Positions 8,465-17,510 of a DNA stretch of 64,000 nt are shown in pieces. The DNA is from Streptomyces sulphureus DSM 40104 (GTDB lineage: Bacteria > Actinomycetota > Actinomycetes > Streptomycetales > Streptomycetaceae). The translations under genes were made by a program, and so were the position numbers. The stretch spans positions 124,001 through 188,000 of the forward strand of contig NZ_KB905820.1 of the NCBI RefSeq assembly GCF_000381025.1, read 5' to 3'. Each line of letters opens with the position of its first letter. Position 1 is the first letter of the stretch. Below the pieces are notes generated by a model, which worked only from the letters and a program-made list of their open reading frames with translations, ran no database searches and was not told the DNA's origin.

Positions 8465-9271
8465 TCAGGCCGCGAGGATCAGGCAGCCCTCGGGCGGGCC
8501 CCTGGTGTGAACGGAGTGCGCCAACAGCACGGAGTGCGGCGGGGGTTCGGCCCGCTCGGCACGCGGAGCACGGCCGACGGCCGGCAGGAGCCGGCCCGTC
8601 CGGAGAGCGCCGGCGTAGACGAGCGCCGCACGCAACGCCCGCAGCGCGAAGACCTCGTCGGCGAAGCGCGCGGCCTGCTCGGGCAGCCGCGTCAGACGCC
8701 ACAGCGCGGCCTCCCCGCGCCGCAGCAGCCAGCCGATGGCCACCGCGACGAGGAGGTGCCCGAGGAGCATCGGCGCATCGAAGGCACCGAGTGCGACGCG
8801 GGCGGCGCTGCGCAGGCACTCCAGCGGTGTCTCGACGCCGGCGAGCGGGGCGGTGTGCGCCGCGTGGGCCGACTGCGCAGCAGGCGCGGCCTGGAGCCCC
8901 GCCTGCTCGACGACGCGTTGCGCCTCCGCCTGGCTCATCCCCGCGACGGCCTGCTCGTTGCAGAGGAGGCGCTGCGCCAAGTCCCGCGCCCCGCCCTCGG
9001 GGGCCGGCTGCGGACTGTGGCCGACGCCGAGCGCGAAGAGCGTGTGCAGACCGAGCTGCCCGACGGCGCTGAGCGCGGCGATCCCGGGCAGCGAACGCTC
9101 CCTGCCCGCAAGGGCGGTAGAGGCGACGAGGACCGCGGCGAATCCGACGGCGAGCGTCGCCGGCGGTACGTGCCCGCCACCCGCCAGGGTGTGCCCGGCG
9201 GCGGACAGCACGACGCAGACCGCGGTGAAAACCGCGGCCCGCAGCACTCTCAGACCCCAACCGGCAGCCAT
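8465..9271 (-). CDS. Polytopic membrane protein, function unknown
   Basis: A 268-residue protein not assigned to a family. Hydrophobic segments fall near residues 10-27, 36-54, 60-85 and 150-170 (MLLGHLLVAVAIGWLLRR), with a hydrophilic Ala/Glu-rich loop between the third and fourth. A second possible helix is FALRALRAALVYAGALRTG near the C-terminus. The Met/His-containing loops and its position upstream of ycnI on the same strand suggest a link with the copper genes, but no metal motif is evident. The gap to ycnI is about 195 bp. Homologues next to ycnI in other Streptomyces are my expectation, not something seen here. Confidence 0.7.
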   Translation of the reverse strand: MAAGWGLRVLRAAVFTAVCVVLSAAGHTLAGGGHVPPATLAVGFAAVLVASTALAGRERSLPGIAALSAVGQLGLHTLFALGVGHSPQPAPEGGARDLAQRLLCNEQAVAGMSQAEAQRVVEQAGLQAAPAAQSAHAAHTAPLAGVETPLECLRSAARVALGAFDAPMLLGHLLVAVAIGWLLRRGEAALWRLTRLPEQAARFADEVFALRALRAALVYAGALRTGRLLPAVGRAPRAERAEPPPHSVLLAHSVHTRGPPEGCLILAA

Positions 9272-9487
9272 GGCCGCGCCATCATCTCACCGCGCGCCTC
9301 AGCCGTATACAACAGGTGTCCTGCACCGATGCGCGTACCGCACCGTCCCGCGCCCCGCGCCCCGGTCGGCCGAACGGGCGGGATCGACGCCACGCCGAGT
9401 ACCGTCCACGGGACCCGGCTATACGTCTCGGTATGGCCTGACGGCCTGCATGGTGGCCCACCGTCGAGCCACAGCCTGGAGGGTGTC

Positions 9488-9949
9488 ATGAGCAGCCTGT
9501 GGTGGTCTCTTCGTCTGCGGCGCGAGGCGTCGAGCGTGCCGCTCGCCCGAAAGCTGCTGTTGGAGTCGATGGAGTCGGCGCGGGTCGACCCGGAGATCGC
9601 CTACGAACTCTCGCTCGCCCTCTCCGAAGCCTGCGCCAACGCCGTCGAGCACGGCGAGGCCGACGACCCGGGCGCCTACCGCGTCTCCGCGTACCTCGAC
9701 GGCGACCGGTGCCGCATCGAAGTCGCCGACTCGGGGCCCGGGTTCGCGCGCGGGGCGCGCGGCTGCTCGCGCGCCGAGCCGAGTCGCAGTCAGGTCGCCT
9801 GGGACGCGGAGCACGGGCGGGGGCTCTTCCTCATCGAGTCCCTCGCCGACCACGTCAGATTCCGGAACAGACCCGGCAGCGGCGGCGCCGTCGTCAGCTT
9901 CGACAAGGTGCTCAGACCCGGAGGCGGAACGCTCCTCCCCGCCTCCTGA
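9488..9949 (+). CDS. RsbW-like ATP-binding serine kinase / anti-sigma factor
   Basis: A 153-residue HATPase_c_2 (GHKL) protein, the fold of anti-sigma factors such as RsbW and SpoIIAB. The N-box is SLALSEACANAVEHG (residues ~44-58), the G1 box VADSGPGF near 80 and the G2 box EHGRGLFLIESLAD near 118. ATG at 9488 is preceded by GGAGG with good spacing. It is followed, convergently, by a SpoIIE-type phosphatase at 9983-11143, the enzyme class that opposes such kinases by dephosphorylating anti-anti-sigma factors. No STAS-domain partner or sigma factor is adjacent, so the target is unknown. Confidence 0.9.
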   Translation: MSSLWWSLRLRREASSVPLARKLLLESMESARVDPEIAYELSLALSEACANAVEHGEADDPGAYRVSAYLDGDRCRIEVADSGPGFARGARGCSRAEPSRSQVAWDAEHGRGLFLIESLADHVRFRNRPGSGGAVVSFDKVLRPGGGTLLPAS

Positions 9950-9982
9950 ACGACGCACCTGCGCCGCCGCACCGCTCGGCAG

Positions 9983-11143
9983 CTACGGCTGGCCGGACTC
10001 GTTCCGCGTCCAGACGTCCTCCACCTCCGGGTACTCCCCTTCCTCCGTCTCCTGCTCCTCCTCTTCCGCCGGGTCGCGATAGCGGAGGAGGAGCATCGCC
10101 GCGTCGTCGTTGAGGGGGGAGCGCACGTGCTCCTCGATGTCCTGGTGGACGGCGGCGAGCGCGGCGTCCGGGTCGGTGTCCTTGAGGAGGTCGGCGCGCT
10201 CGTCGAGGGGGTAGAAGTGGTTCTCGCTGTCGCGGGCCTCGGTGACGCCGTCGGTGTAGAAGAGCAGTTGGTCGCCCGGAGCGAAGGCGACGCGGTGCGG
10301 ACGCGGGTTCTCGCCGCCGTGGATCGGTCCGAGCCCCAGCGGGAGGCTGCGCTTGGGAGGCTCGGCGAACTGCACGGAACCGTCGGCGCGGATCGCCAGC
10401 GGAGCCGGGTGCCCGTAGTTGAGGAGGATGGCGCTCTCGCGGGTGCTGCCCCGCTCCTGCGCGTGCGGTACCTCGCAGAGGACGGCCGTGACGAACTTCT
10501 CGCCGAGCAGGTGCCGGTCGAGCGCGCGCTCCAACCTCGCGCCGACGGCGAGGAGATGGCGCTCGTCGTACGCCGCCTCCCGGAAGGCGCCGAGCACGAC
10601 GGCGGCCGTCTCGACCGCTTCGAGCCCCTTGCCCTGGACATCGCCCACGATCACCCGCACCCCGCGGGGCGAGTGGACCACCTCGTAGAGGTCGCCCCCG
10701 ATCCGCGCCTCCGCGACCGCCGACGTGTACGAGACGGCGACGCGCAGCTTCCCGGCGTTCCGCGGCACCGGCCGCAACAGCACGCGCTGCGCCGCCTCGG
10801 CGATCGACCTGACGTTGGCGAGCTCGGTCTCGCGCTGCTTCCGCACCGCCACCGCCAGCACGCTCGCCACGGCCACACCGGCGACGGAGATCAGCGTCGC
10901 GTCGCCCCTGCGCTCGCCGAACTGGCCGTTGTAGACGCTCATCGCAACGGAGAGGAGGAAGGCGCAGCCGCCGATCAGCGCCGTGCGCCGCACGCCGCCG
11001 ATGAGCCCGGCGAACGCGGGACCGAGCGCCATCATCGACGAAAGGCCGATCCCGGGCCCCGCCGTGACGTCGACGAGGACGACCGCGCCCATGGCGAGAA
11101 AGGGAAGCGCGGACAGGGGTCCGGTCCAGAACCGGGAGACCAA
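9983..11143 (-). CDS. Membrane-anchored SpoIIE/PP2C-type serine phosphatase
   Basis: A 386-residue protein. The N-terminal ~115 residues form four or so membrane helices. The C-terminal SpoIIE domain keeps the metal-binding motifs GGDLYE (about residue 155), VGDVQGKG (about 173) and FYTDGVTE (about 290). An acidic Glu-rich tail follows. Such phosphatases act on phosphorylated STAS anti-anti-sigma proteins. The likely start is TTG at 11143, placed about 9 nt after GAGGAAGAG. It converges with the RsbW-like gene at 9488-9949, with 33 bp between the two stops. Confidence 0.88.
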   Translation of the reverse strand: MVSRFWTGPLSALPFLAMGAVVLVDVTAGPGIGLSSMMALGPAFAGLIGGVRRTALIGGCAFLLSVAMSVYNGQFGERRGDATLISVAGVAVASVLAVAVRKQRETELANVRSIAEAAQRVLLRPVPRNAGKLRVAVSYTSAVAEARIGGDLYEVVHSPRGVRVIVGDVQGKGLEAVETAAVVLGAFREAAYDERHLLAVGARLERALDRHLLGEKFVTAVLCEVPHAQERGSTRESAILLNYGHPAPLAIRADGSVQFAEPPKRSLPLGLGPIHGGENPRPHRVAFAPGDQLLFYTDGVTEARDSENHFYPLDERADLLKDTDPDAALAAVHQDIEEHVRSPLNDDAAMLLLRYRDPAEEEEQETEEGEYPEVEDVWTRNESGQP

Positions 11144-11225
11144 AGCGTGCTCTCTTCCTCGTTGGGTACGGTGGCGAAGCCGCGCGGACTCTACTCGTCC
11201 GCGCGGCCCGTCCGGCCGTGTGCGG

Positions 11226-12656
11226 TCAGCTCCGCAGCCCTGCCATCCATTCTTCGACGTCGGCGCTGGTGCGCGGAAGGGCCTGGGACAGGTTCCGGTT
11301 GCCGTCCTCGGTGACGAGGATGTCGTCCTCGATGCGGACTCCGATGCCGCGGTACTCCTCCGGGACCGTCAGGTCGTCGGACTGGAAGTACAGGCCGGGC
11401 TCGACGGTGAGGCACATGCCCGGCTCCAGGGTGCCGTCCGCGTACGTCTCGCGGCGGGCCGCTGCGCAGTCGTGGACGTCCATTCCGAGCATGTGCCCCG
11501 TGCCGTGGAGCGTGAAGCGGCGCTGGAGGCCGAGTTCGAGGACGCGGTCGACGGGCCCTTCGAGGAGGCCCCACTCGACGAGCTTCTCCGCGAGCACCCG
11601 CTGCGCGGCCTCGTGGAAGTCGAGGTACTTGCCGCCGGGGCGCACGGCGGCGATGCCGGCCTCCTGCGCCTCGTGGACCGCGTCGTAGACCTTGCGCTGG
11701 AGGTCGGTGAAGCGGCCGCTGATGGGCAGGGTGCGTGTGACGTCGGCGGTGTAGAGGGTGTCGGTCTCCACGCCGGCGTCGAGGAGGAGGAGGTCTCCGG
11801 AGCGGACGGGGCCGTCGTTGCGCATCCAGTGGAGCGTCGTGGCGTGCGGGCCTGCGGCGCAGATCGAGCCGTAGCCCACGTCGTTGCCCTCGACGCGGGC
11901 GCGCAGGAAGAAGGTGCCCTCGATGTACCGCTCCGAGGTCGCCTCGGCCCGGTCGAGGACGCGTACGACGTCCTCGAAGCCGCGCGCCGTGGAGGCGCAC
12001 GCCCGCTCCAGCTCGCCGATCTCGAAGTCGTCCTTGACGAGGCGGAGTTCGGAGAGGAACACCTTCAGCTCCTCGTCCTGCTCCGCGGTGGTCTTGTCGC
12101 CGAGCGCCGCCTCGACCCCCGCGTCGTACCCCCGTACGACGCGGGCGGGGCCGCGGGTCTTGCGGAGCCTCTCCACGACCTCGCGCACGTCCTCGACCGG
12201 CAGCCCGTAGAGCTGCTCGGCCTCCGCGTGGCTGTACCGGCGGCCGACCCACAGCTCGCCCTGGCCGTCGAGCCAGAACTCGCCGTTCTCCCGGTTGGAG
12301 CGGGGCAGCAGGTGGAGCACGGCCCGGTGGCCGCCCTCGGCGAGCGGCTCGAGGACGAGGACGCCGTCCTCGGTCTGGTCGCCCGTGAGGTACGCGTACT
12401 CGACGGAGGCGCGGAAGGGGTACTCGGTGTCGTTGGACCTCGTCTTGAGGTTCCCCGACGGGATCACCAGGCGCTCGCCCGGGAAGCGTGCGGAGAGCTT
12501 CGCCCGGCGCTCGGCGGTCCGTTCGGCCTGGGGGATCGGCTCCAGGTCGCGGAGCTCGGTATCGGCCCAGCCGGTCTTCATGCTCTCCGCGAGCTCGTCG
12601 GAGACACCCGGGTAGAGACCGTTCTTCCGCTGCTCGACCGGCTCCTCGTCCGCCAC
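11226..12656 (-). CDS. pepP: Xaa-Pro aminopeptidase (aminopeptidase P, M24B)
   Basis: A 476-residue cytoplasmic metallopeptidase that removes N-terminal residues preceding proline. The N-terminal AMP_N domain spans about residues 35-190. The pita-bread catalytic domain has the five metal ligands: Asp in LLLDAGVETDTLY, Asp in TADVTRTLP, His in HGTGHMLGMDVHD, Glu in CLTVEPGLYF and Glu in GVRIEDDILVT. The GTG start at 12656 is preceded by AGGAGG at good spacing. Upstream, around 12680, is an A/T-rich stretch that could hold the promoter. Confidence 0.94.
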   Translation of the reverse strand: MADEEPVEQRKNGLYPGVSDELAESMKTGWADTELRDLEPIPQAERTAERRAKLSARFPGERLVIPSGNLKTRSNDTEYPFRASVEYAYLTGDQTEDGVLVLEPLAEGGHRAVLHLLPRSNRENGEFWLDGQGELWVGRRYSHAEAEQLYGLPVEDVREVVERLRKTRGPARVVRGYDAGVEAALGDKTTAEQDEELKVFLSELRLVKDDFEIGELERACASTARGFEDVVRVLDRAEATSERYIEGTFFLRARVEGNDVGYGSICAAGPHATTLHWMRNDGPVRSGDLLLLDAGVETDTLYTADVTRTLPISGRFTDLQRKVYDAVHEAQEAGIAAVRPGGKYLDFHEAAQRVLAEKLVEWGLLEGPVDRVLELGLQRRFTLHGTGHMLGMDVHDCAAARRETYADGTLEPGMCLTVEPGLYFQSDDLTVPEEYRGIGVRIEDDILVTEDGNRNLSQALPRTSADVEEWMAGLRS

Positions 12657-12767
12657 GTCCGCCTCCTAGGGATGGAAAAAACCATCTCCATCGTATGGGG
12701 AGGCGGAAGGAGGTACAGGGTCGAGAAGCTGTGACGTATCAGGCAGCGCCGGCCGGAACAGGCGCGG

Positions 12768-14339
12768 CTACAGGCGGGCGGCGAGGAGTACGACGTCCTC
12801 GGGATGGTCGGCGGAGTCGGCGAGGGCGCCCGGAAGCACGGTGCGCAGCACGTGCTCCACCAGGCGCTCCGGGTCGCGCCGCACGCTCCGGGGCGCGCAA
12901 TCGGCGGCGGAGTGCAGGCGTGCGAAAGCGCGGTCGAGCGGCTGCCCGGTGCGGTGGAGCAGTCCGTCGCTGTAGAGCAGGAGCGTTTCGCCCTGCCGGA
13001 GCGAGAGTTCGGCGCTCGGCGCCTCCCAGCAGGCGAGCATGCCGAGGGGCGCGGAGACCCGCGTCTCCACCGCCTCGGCTCGCCCCTCGCCCACGACGAT
13101 CGGCGGACACTGCCCCGCACCCGCCATGAGCACTCTCCGCCTCCCCGGATCGAGGTGCGCGAAGAGCGCCGTCGCCGAGCGCCCGCGCTCCGTGAGACGC
13201 AGCAGCAGCTCCAGGTCGGAGAGGACGGCGACCGGGTCCTCCCCCTCCATCACCGCGTACGCACGCAGCGAGGCACGCAGCCGCCCCATCGCCGCCACCG
13301 CCTCGGGCCCGCCACCGGTGACCCCGCCCACGCTCAGCCCCACGGCGCCCTCGGGCAGCGGCAGGACGTCGTACCAGTCGCCGCCGCCCCGCGGCCCCGT
13401 ACGGTGCCGGACGGCGAGCGCGACGCCGGGCACCCGGGGGAGGCGGCCCGGCAGGAGTTCGGCGCGCAGCGCCGCCGCCTGCTCCAGCGCCCTGCTGCGC
13501 TCCAGGTGGCGCGCCGTGTACTCGCCCGCGTGCTGCAAGTAGAGCTCCAGCAGGCGGCGTTGGCGGGAGCTGGGTCGGGCCGGTTCGTCGTAGAGCCAGA
13601 CGGCAGCGCCGTAGCGGCCGGCGGACGCGCCTTCGTGAGGCACGGGGGCGCGGCTGGCGAGGGGCACGGCGTAGCTGGCGGCGTAGCCGAGACGGGCGGC
13701 GACCTGGCGGTGGCGGGGGTCGAGTCCGGCGTCGCCGGGGATGTCGGCGTGGACGATCGCGGGGGGCGGCTCCTCGCCGGCGGGGACCTGCGCCCCGGGC
13801 TCCGAACTCGCGGGCGGTGGAGGCGTTTCGGCGGCGTCGAGGAGGCGGGCGCAGGCGGCCGAGGTGCGCGGGACGGTCTGCAACTCCCCGATGTCGGAGC
13901 GGCCGAGGCCGAGCCCGAAGGTGCGCTCGGGACCCGCGCGCTCCTGCGGCGCCAGCACGGCGAACGCGCGCTGGGCCCCGACGAGCGAGGCGCCGGCGCG
14001 GAGCGTTTCGTGGAGCGCGTCGTCGAGGGTGCTGGTCCGGGCGAGGCGCGCGGTGAGCTCGTTGAGGAGGGAGAGGTCGGCGAGCCACCCCGTCAACTGG
14101 TCCTGGACGGCGGTGAGGCGGTCGGCGACGGAGCGCGCGGGGCGGAAGGCGGCGGTGAGGAGCGACGTCCACGGCTCGGATCGCCGCTGCTCGCCGGGGA
14201 GTTCGCGCGGGGGCTCCGCATGCGGCGCGGTGTCTTCGGCCGCTGCCGCCCGTCCCGGCTCGGCAGTCGGCGGATTGTGCTCCCGGGTGGAGACCGCGGC
14301 CTGGGTTCCGGCCACTTTCGGCGCAGGCTCCGTGCTCAT
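12768..14339 (-). CDS. GAF + SpoIIE/PP2C-like protein with a degenerate metal motif
   Basis: About 523 residues. A disordered N-terminus is followed by a GAF-like sensor (LNELTARLARTSTLDDALHE onward, roughly 100-260) and a C-terminal SpoIIE-type domain. GGGDWYDVLPL (metal Asp) and LLLYSDGLLHR (metal Asp) are kept. The central motif, normally GDVxGHG, reads VGGVTGGGPEA, so the metal-binding Asp is replaced by Gly. Activity may be lost or altered. ATG 14339 (MSTEPAPK) is chosen as start; ATG 14393 (MGVCDAIESF), 6 nt after a GGAG-like stretch, and 14483 are also possible. The upstream DNA is less GC-rich, as expected of a promoter. Confidence 0.82.
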   Translation of the reverse strand: MSTEPAPKVAGTQAAVSTREHNPPTAEPGRAAAAEDTAPHAEPPRELPGEQRRSEPWTSLLTAAFRPARSVADRLTAVQDQLTGWLADLSLLNELTARLARTSTLDDALHETLRAGASLVGAQRAFAVLAPQERAGPERTFGLGLGRSDIGELQTVPRTSAACARLLDAAETPPPPASSEPGAQVPAGEEPPPAIVHADIPGDAGLDPRHRQVAARLGYAASYAVPLASRAPVPHEGASAGRYGAAVWLYDEPARPSSRQRRLLELYLQHAGEYTARHLERSRALEQAAALRAELLPGRLPRVPGVALAVRHRTGPRGGGDWYDVLPLPEGAVGLSVGGVTGGGPEAVAAMGRLRASLRAYAVMEGEDPVAVLSDLELLLRLTERGRSATALFAHLDPGRRRVLMAGAGQCPPIVVGEGRAEAVETRVSAPLGMLACWEAPSAELSLRQGETLLLYSDGLLHRTGQPLDRAFARLHSAADCAPRSVRRDPERLVEHVLRTVLPGALADSADHPEDVVLLAARL

Positions 14340-14943
14340 CGGCGGAGGCGTCCGAGGCGGTCGAAAGCTCTCAATAGCATCGCAAACCCCCATGTCATGC
14401 TGCTCCGCTATCAATGCCCCTACATGTACACATACCTCCGAGAAGATGTCCAGCACTGAACTACCGGGGTCGAGCGTCTTCACAAGGCGCGCGGCACGCC
14501 GTTGTACGGGGGCGGTTGGGGGTCACACGGATTGGCGTGAAAGCATCGCCTGGGTTCGGCGCGGGCTGTCGACTGACACCCGACCGAGGCTGGCTGTACG
14601 GGCGTTGACGTCGTCGACGCGGGTACGGAACCCAGTGCGGGGTTCCAAGCGTCCTAGGATGTGCGGCGGTCACTTCTCCGCCCTCACCGCTCGGCAGCAG
14701 GCACCGGTCGACAGCATCGGCACGCGTATCCACCGAGAGCACGCGAGCACGCACCACCACCCGGCACAGGCGGCAGCACACGGCACAAGCGCCAAGGGCG
14801 CGCCACCCTCCGCCACGTTCCACGCTCGGTCGGCAGCATGATGCCCTGTCCAGCACGTGCCGTCACGGAAGTTCTACGCGTTGTGATGAGCTAGGCGATT
14901 CGACAACCGGTCAACTGGCGTTTACGGAAAGGAACGAGCGCTG
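14340..14943. other. Gap without a convincing gene, divergent promoter region
   Basis: About 600 bp between two divergent genes. It contains a relatively A/T-rich part (14385-14460, TACATGTACACATACC), a weak 7-bp hairpin (14627-14633 with 14640-14646) and the 17-mer CGACCGAGGCTGGCTGT at 14581-14597, which recurs at 33837-33853. Short open frames here have no recognisable homology. Confidence 0.5.
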
Positions 14944-15792
14944 ATGCGCGAGATCCTCGGAAGGCGACGCTCCCCCTCCCGGGCCCTGCGGCCCGAGAGC
15001 CTCTCCCACCGGGCCCTGCCCGTGCGCCTGTCCGGACGCGTACTGCGGCGGCTCCGCGCACTGCTGCGCGAGCGCGGCAACCCGCGTCCACGCGCCAGCG
15101 CGCTCCACGACGCCGCCGCGACCTGCGCCACCGAGTGGGGCTGGCCCGTGGTACCGGGCGTACAGGCGGTCGTACCGCAGTGCAGCGGCGCGCGCGGCCG
15201 TCGGGCGGCGAAGCCCAACGCCGGTACGCCCGACGCCCCGTTGGCGTGCAGTTGCCCGCAGCCCGACTGCGCCGTGCCCGGCGGCCACCCGTTCGACCCG
15301 GTACTCCAGGCGGCCACGACCGACCCCCGCATGGTGAGTTGGTGGTGGACGACGCGGCCGGACGCGCCGCTCGTCCTCGCCACCGGCGGCTCCGCGCCCT
15401 GCGGCCTGAGCCTCCCCGCCGTCGCGGGGGCGCGCGCGCTCGCCACCTTCGAGAGCCGGGGCGTGCGCCTGGGTCCCGTGACGGCGACACCGACCCGCTT
15501 CACGCTGCTCGTCGCCCCCTACGCGTTGGAGGAGCTCGGCGAACTCCTCTACGCCCACGACTCGGTGCCCAGCTCCCTGCGCTTCCACGGCGAGGGCGGC
15601 TACCTGCTGCTCCCGCCGTCCGCCACGGGGATCGGCACGGTGCGGTGGGAGCGCGTGCCGACGCTCGCCGACGGCGCCCCCTGGAAGTCGGGCGGTGGCA
15701 CGCCGTGGCTGCCGAGGATGGAGAACGTCCTCGACGTACTCGTCGAGGCGAGCGCCACCGTCCCCGACACCGGCAGCCGACTGGCGTACTGA
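14944..15792 (+). CDS. Primase-polymerase (Prim-Pol) N-terminal-like protein
   Basis: A 282-residue protein that resembles the N-terminal domain of bifunctional DNA primase/polymerases (PF09250), a family common in Streptomyces as stand-alone genes. The recognisable part begins ALHDAAATCATEWGWPVVPG and includes CSCPQPDCAVPGGHPFDP with four Cys, then RMVSWWWTTRPDAPLVLATGG. The Asp-x-Asp catalytic pair of active AEP polymerases, expected after the APLVLATGG segment, is not apparent (it continues CGLSLPAVAG). It therefore may not polymerise DNA. ATG 14944 follows GGAAAGGA. A terminator-like hairpin lies 128 bp downstream. Function is inferred only from fold similarity. Confidence 0.7.
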   Translation: MREILGRRRSPSRALRPESLSHRALPVRLSGRVLRRLRALLRERGNPRPRASALHDAAATCATEWGWPVVPGVQAVVPQCSGARGRRAAKPNAGTPDAPLACSCPQPDCAVPGGHPFDPVLQAATTDPRMVSWWWTTRPDAPLVLATGGSAPCGLSLPAVAGARALATFESRGVRLGPVTATPTRFTLLVAPYALEELGELLYAHDSVPSSLRFHGEGGYLLLPPSATGIGTVRWERVPTLADGAPWKSGGGTPWLPRMENVLDVLVEASATVPDTGSRLAY

Positions 15793-15919
15793 GGTGCGGC
15801 GGACCGGCGGGGAAGAGTCCAAGTCGCCGCCGTCCGCGGCCGCTTGGAGGGGGAAAGCGCGGACACCCGGGAGCCGACTCGACGTGCCCCGGCGGGCGAA
15901 GGACCGCACACATGGAAAA

Positions 15920-15957
15920 CCCGGTCGCTGGCGACGGGGGATGCACCAGCGACCGGG
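15920..15957 (+). terminator. 12-bp perfect hairpin after the Prim-Pol-like gene
   Basis: CCCGGTCGCTGG (15920-15931) pairs with CCAGCGACCGGG (15946-15957) across a 14-nt loop. It lies between the convergent genes ending at 15792 (+) and 16159 (-), so it may serve both. The rest of the 366-bp gap shows nothing else. Confidence 0.65.
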
Positions 15958-16158
15958 CTCCTAGAACGGTAACAAGAGATCCGCCGTTCGCAAATTCGAT
16001 CGCGCAGATCCGGACGCCGATTTACCGACGGGTAGGGGAAGTTGCGCCCGTTCTGTGAGTCGCCTCACGAGCCGGCCACACCCCCTCCCGTGCACCGTTC
16101 GCCCGCAAGTAGTCCGACGACGGACCAACCTCCCCCGCCTCGCGGCGAGTTCGGCGAA

Positions 16159-17124
16159 TCAGCTCAATGTCACCTGTCGGTTGGCGAGACCGTCGCGTGC
16201 CTTGCGCTCGGCGGTGGACAGGGCGCCCTCCGCCCCCAGCGCCTCGGCGAGCCGCTCGGCGAAGGCCGCCGCAGGCTTCTCGCACTCCTCGTAGCCGGCG
16301 TCCTCGGGCAGGTCCCACACCGGGACGAGCAGCCCGTGCGCGCGGAACGAGCCGACGAGCCGCGAGCCCTCGACACCGTCGAGCGCGCTCGCGCCCGCCG
16401 CGTGGAGCCGTGCCAGCGCGTCGAGCAGGCGCTCCTCGGGATGGGTCATCACCCAGCGGAGGTGGTTGCGGTCGTTCGCCTTGCACCAGTACGCGCCGTC
16501 GACGCCGGCGAGCCGAGCCGTGGGCACCGCGGCCGAGTTGGCGCGCTCCAGGGAGGCGGCGACCGGGTCCGACGGGGACTCGGTGCCGTCGAGCCAGAAG
16601 TCGAAGCCCTCGTGGACGACGGGCGAGAGCGGCACCTCGGGGTCGAGGAGGTCCTGCAACCGGACGTCGCCGCCCGGGCGTCCGGCGGGCACCGCCGTGT
16701 CGGGCTCCGCCTCCAGCGCCCGTCGGAGGACGTCCGCGAGGTCTCGGCTGAGGTCGCCGGAGGCGGTGTCGTTCTGGAGCCCGAGGAGGACGCTGCCGTC
16801 AGCGCGCCGCAGACCCGGCGTGGCGAGCGGCAGCACCGTGGCGGCACGGACCGAGGGGACCCCCTCGGGAAGCCCTCCGCGCAGGGTGAGTTCGGCGGTG
16901 GCCGCAGGAACCAGCTCGCGCAGCGCCACCCACTCGACCTCGCCGGGCAGACCCTCGAAGGGACGGCGTACCAGCTCGGTGACGGCTTGGGCGGCGGCCC
17001 GGCCGTGGCACGCCTTGTACCGGCGTCCGGACCCGCACGGGCAGGGCTCGCGGGCGCCGACGGCCGGGACCTCGCCGGCGGTTGCGGGCTGCGGGGCGGT
17101 CTGGGGGCGGCGCTTCTTGGCCAT
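16159..17124 (-). CDS. SEC-C zinc-motif protein (DUF5926-like)
   Basis: A 321-residue cytoplasmic protein. Near the N-terminus is a SEC-C motif, CPCGSGRRYKACHG (residues ~27-40), a small zinc-binding element first described at the C-terminus of SecA. The rest (VTELVRRPFEGLPGEVEWVALRELVPAATAEL onward) is a conserved actinobacterial domain of unknown function that I associate with DUF5926. MAKKRR at 17124 is the start, preceded by AGGAG at a longer than usual spacing. Upstream, 17125-17510 holds no gene but has a strong hairpin. Confidence 0.82.
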   Translation of the reverse strand: MAKKRRPQTAPQPATAGEVPAVGAREPCPCGSGRRYKACHGRAAAQAVTELVRRPFEGLPGEVEWVALRELVPAATAELTLRGGLPEGVPSVRAATVLPLATPGLRRADGSVLLGLQNDTASGDLSRDLADVLRRALEAEPDTAVPAGRPGGDVRLQDLLDPEVPLSPVVHEGFDFWLDGTESPSDPVAASLERANSAAVPTARLAGVDGAYWCKANDRNHLRWVMTHPEERLLDALARLHAAGASALDGVEGSRLVGSFRAHGLLVPVWDLPEDAGYEECEKPAAAFAERLAEALGAEGALSTAERKARDGLANRQVTLS

Positions 17125-17416
17125 GACGGAGGTACTCCTGGTGTGCGGGTCGTCTCGGTCTCGTGCTCTTCCGGCGGCGCCTGGCGGACGGCGCTCTCCC
17201 TGTCGCCCGTGCACGCATCGGCACCTGCGCCGCGCGGACGCAGCGACGGTCGCCGCCGGCGCTCGTTTCAGCCGTATCCGTTGGGGCGTTGGGGCTCCGC
17301 CTTCCGTAGCACTGCGGTACCACCGGCGCCCCCGGCCACCCGCCGCAGCGCCGACGCTGCCGGGACGGGGCGGACCCGGCGGACCAACGCACGGCGCACA
17401 ACGAGCAATCGGCGAC

Positions 17417-17441
17417 GCCGCCGCCCCGGCAGGGCGGCGGC
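17417..17441 (-). terminator. 10-bp GC hairpin downstream of the ATPase gene
   Basis: GCCGCCGCCC (17417-17426) and GGGCGGCGGC (17432-17441) pair around a 5-nt loop. It lies about 70 nt past the stop of the RsbW-like gene at 17511. A second short hairpin, CGGGCGG-A-CCGCCCG, occupies 17469-17483. Confidence 0.5.
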
Positions 17442-17510
17442 GAGAGAGACCCTAGCCGCTGACACGCGCGGGCGGACCGCCCGTGCGCCGGTGCGCCCCG
17501 AGACCCCGGG

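Noticed and set aside
8380..9072. Plus-strand frames opposite the membrane protein at 8465-9271
   Set aside because: Arg/Ala-rich shadow translations without motifs; the minus strand has regular membrane helices.
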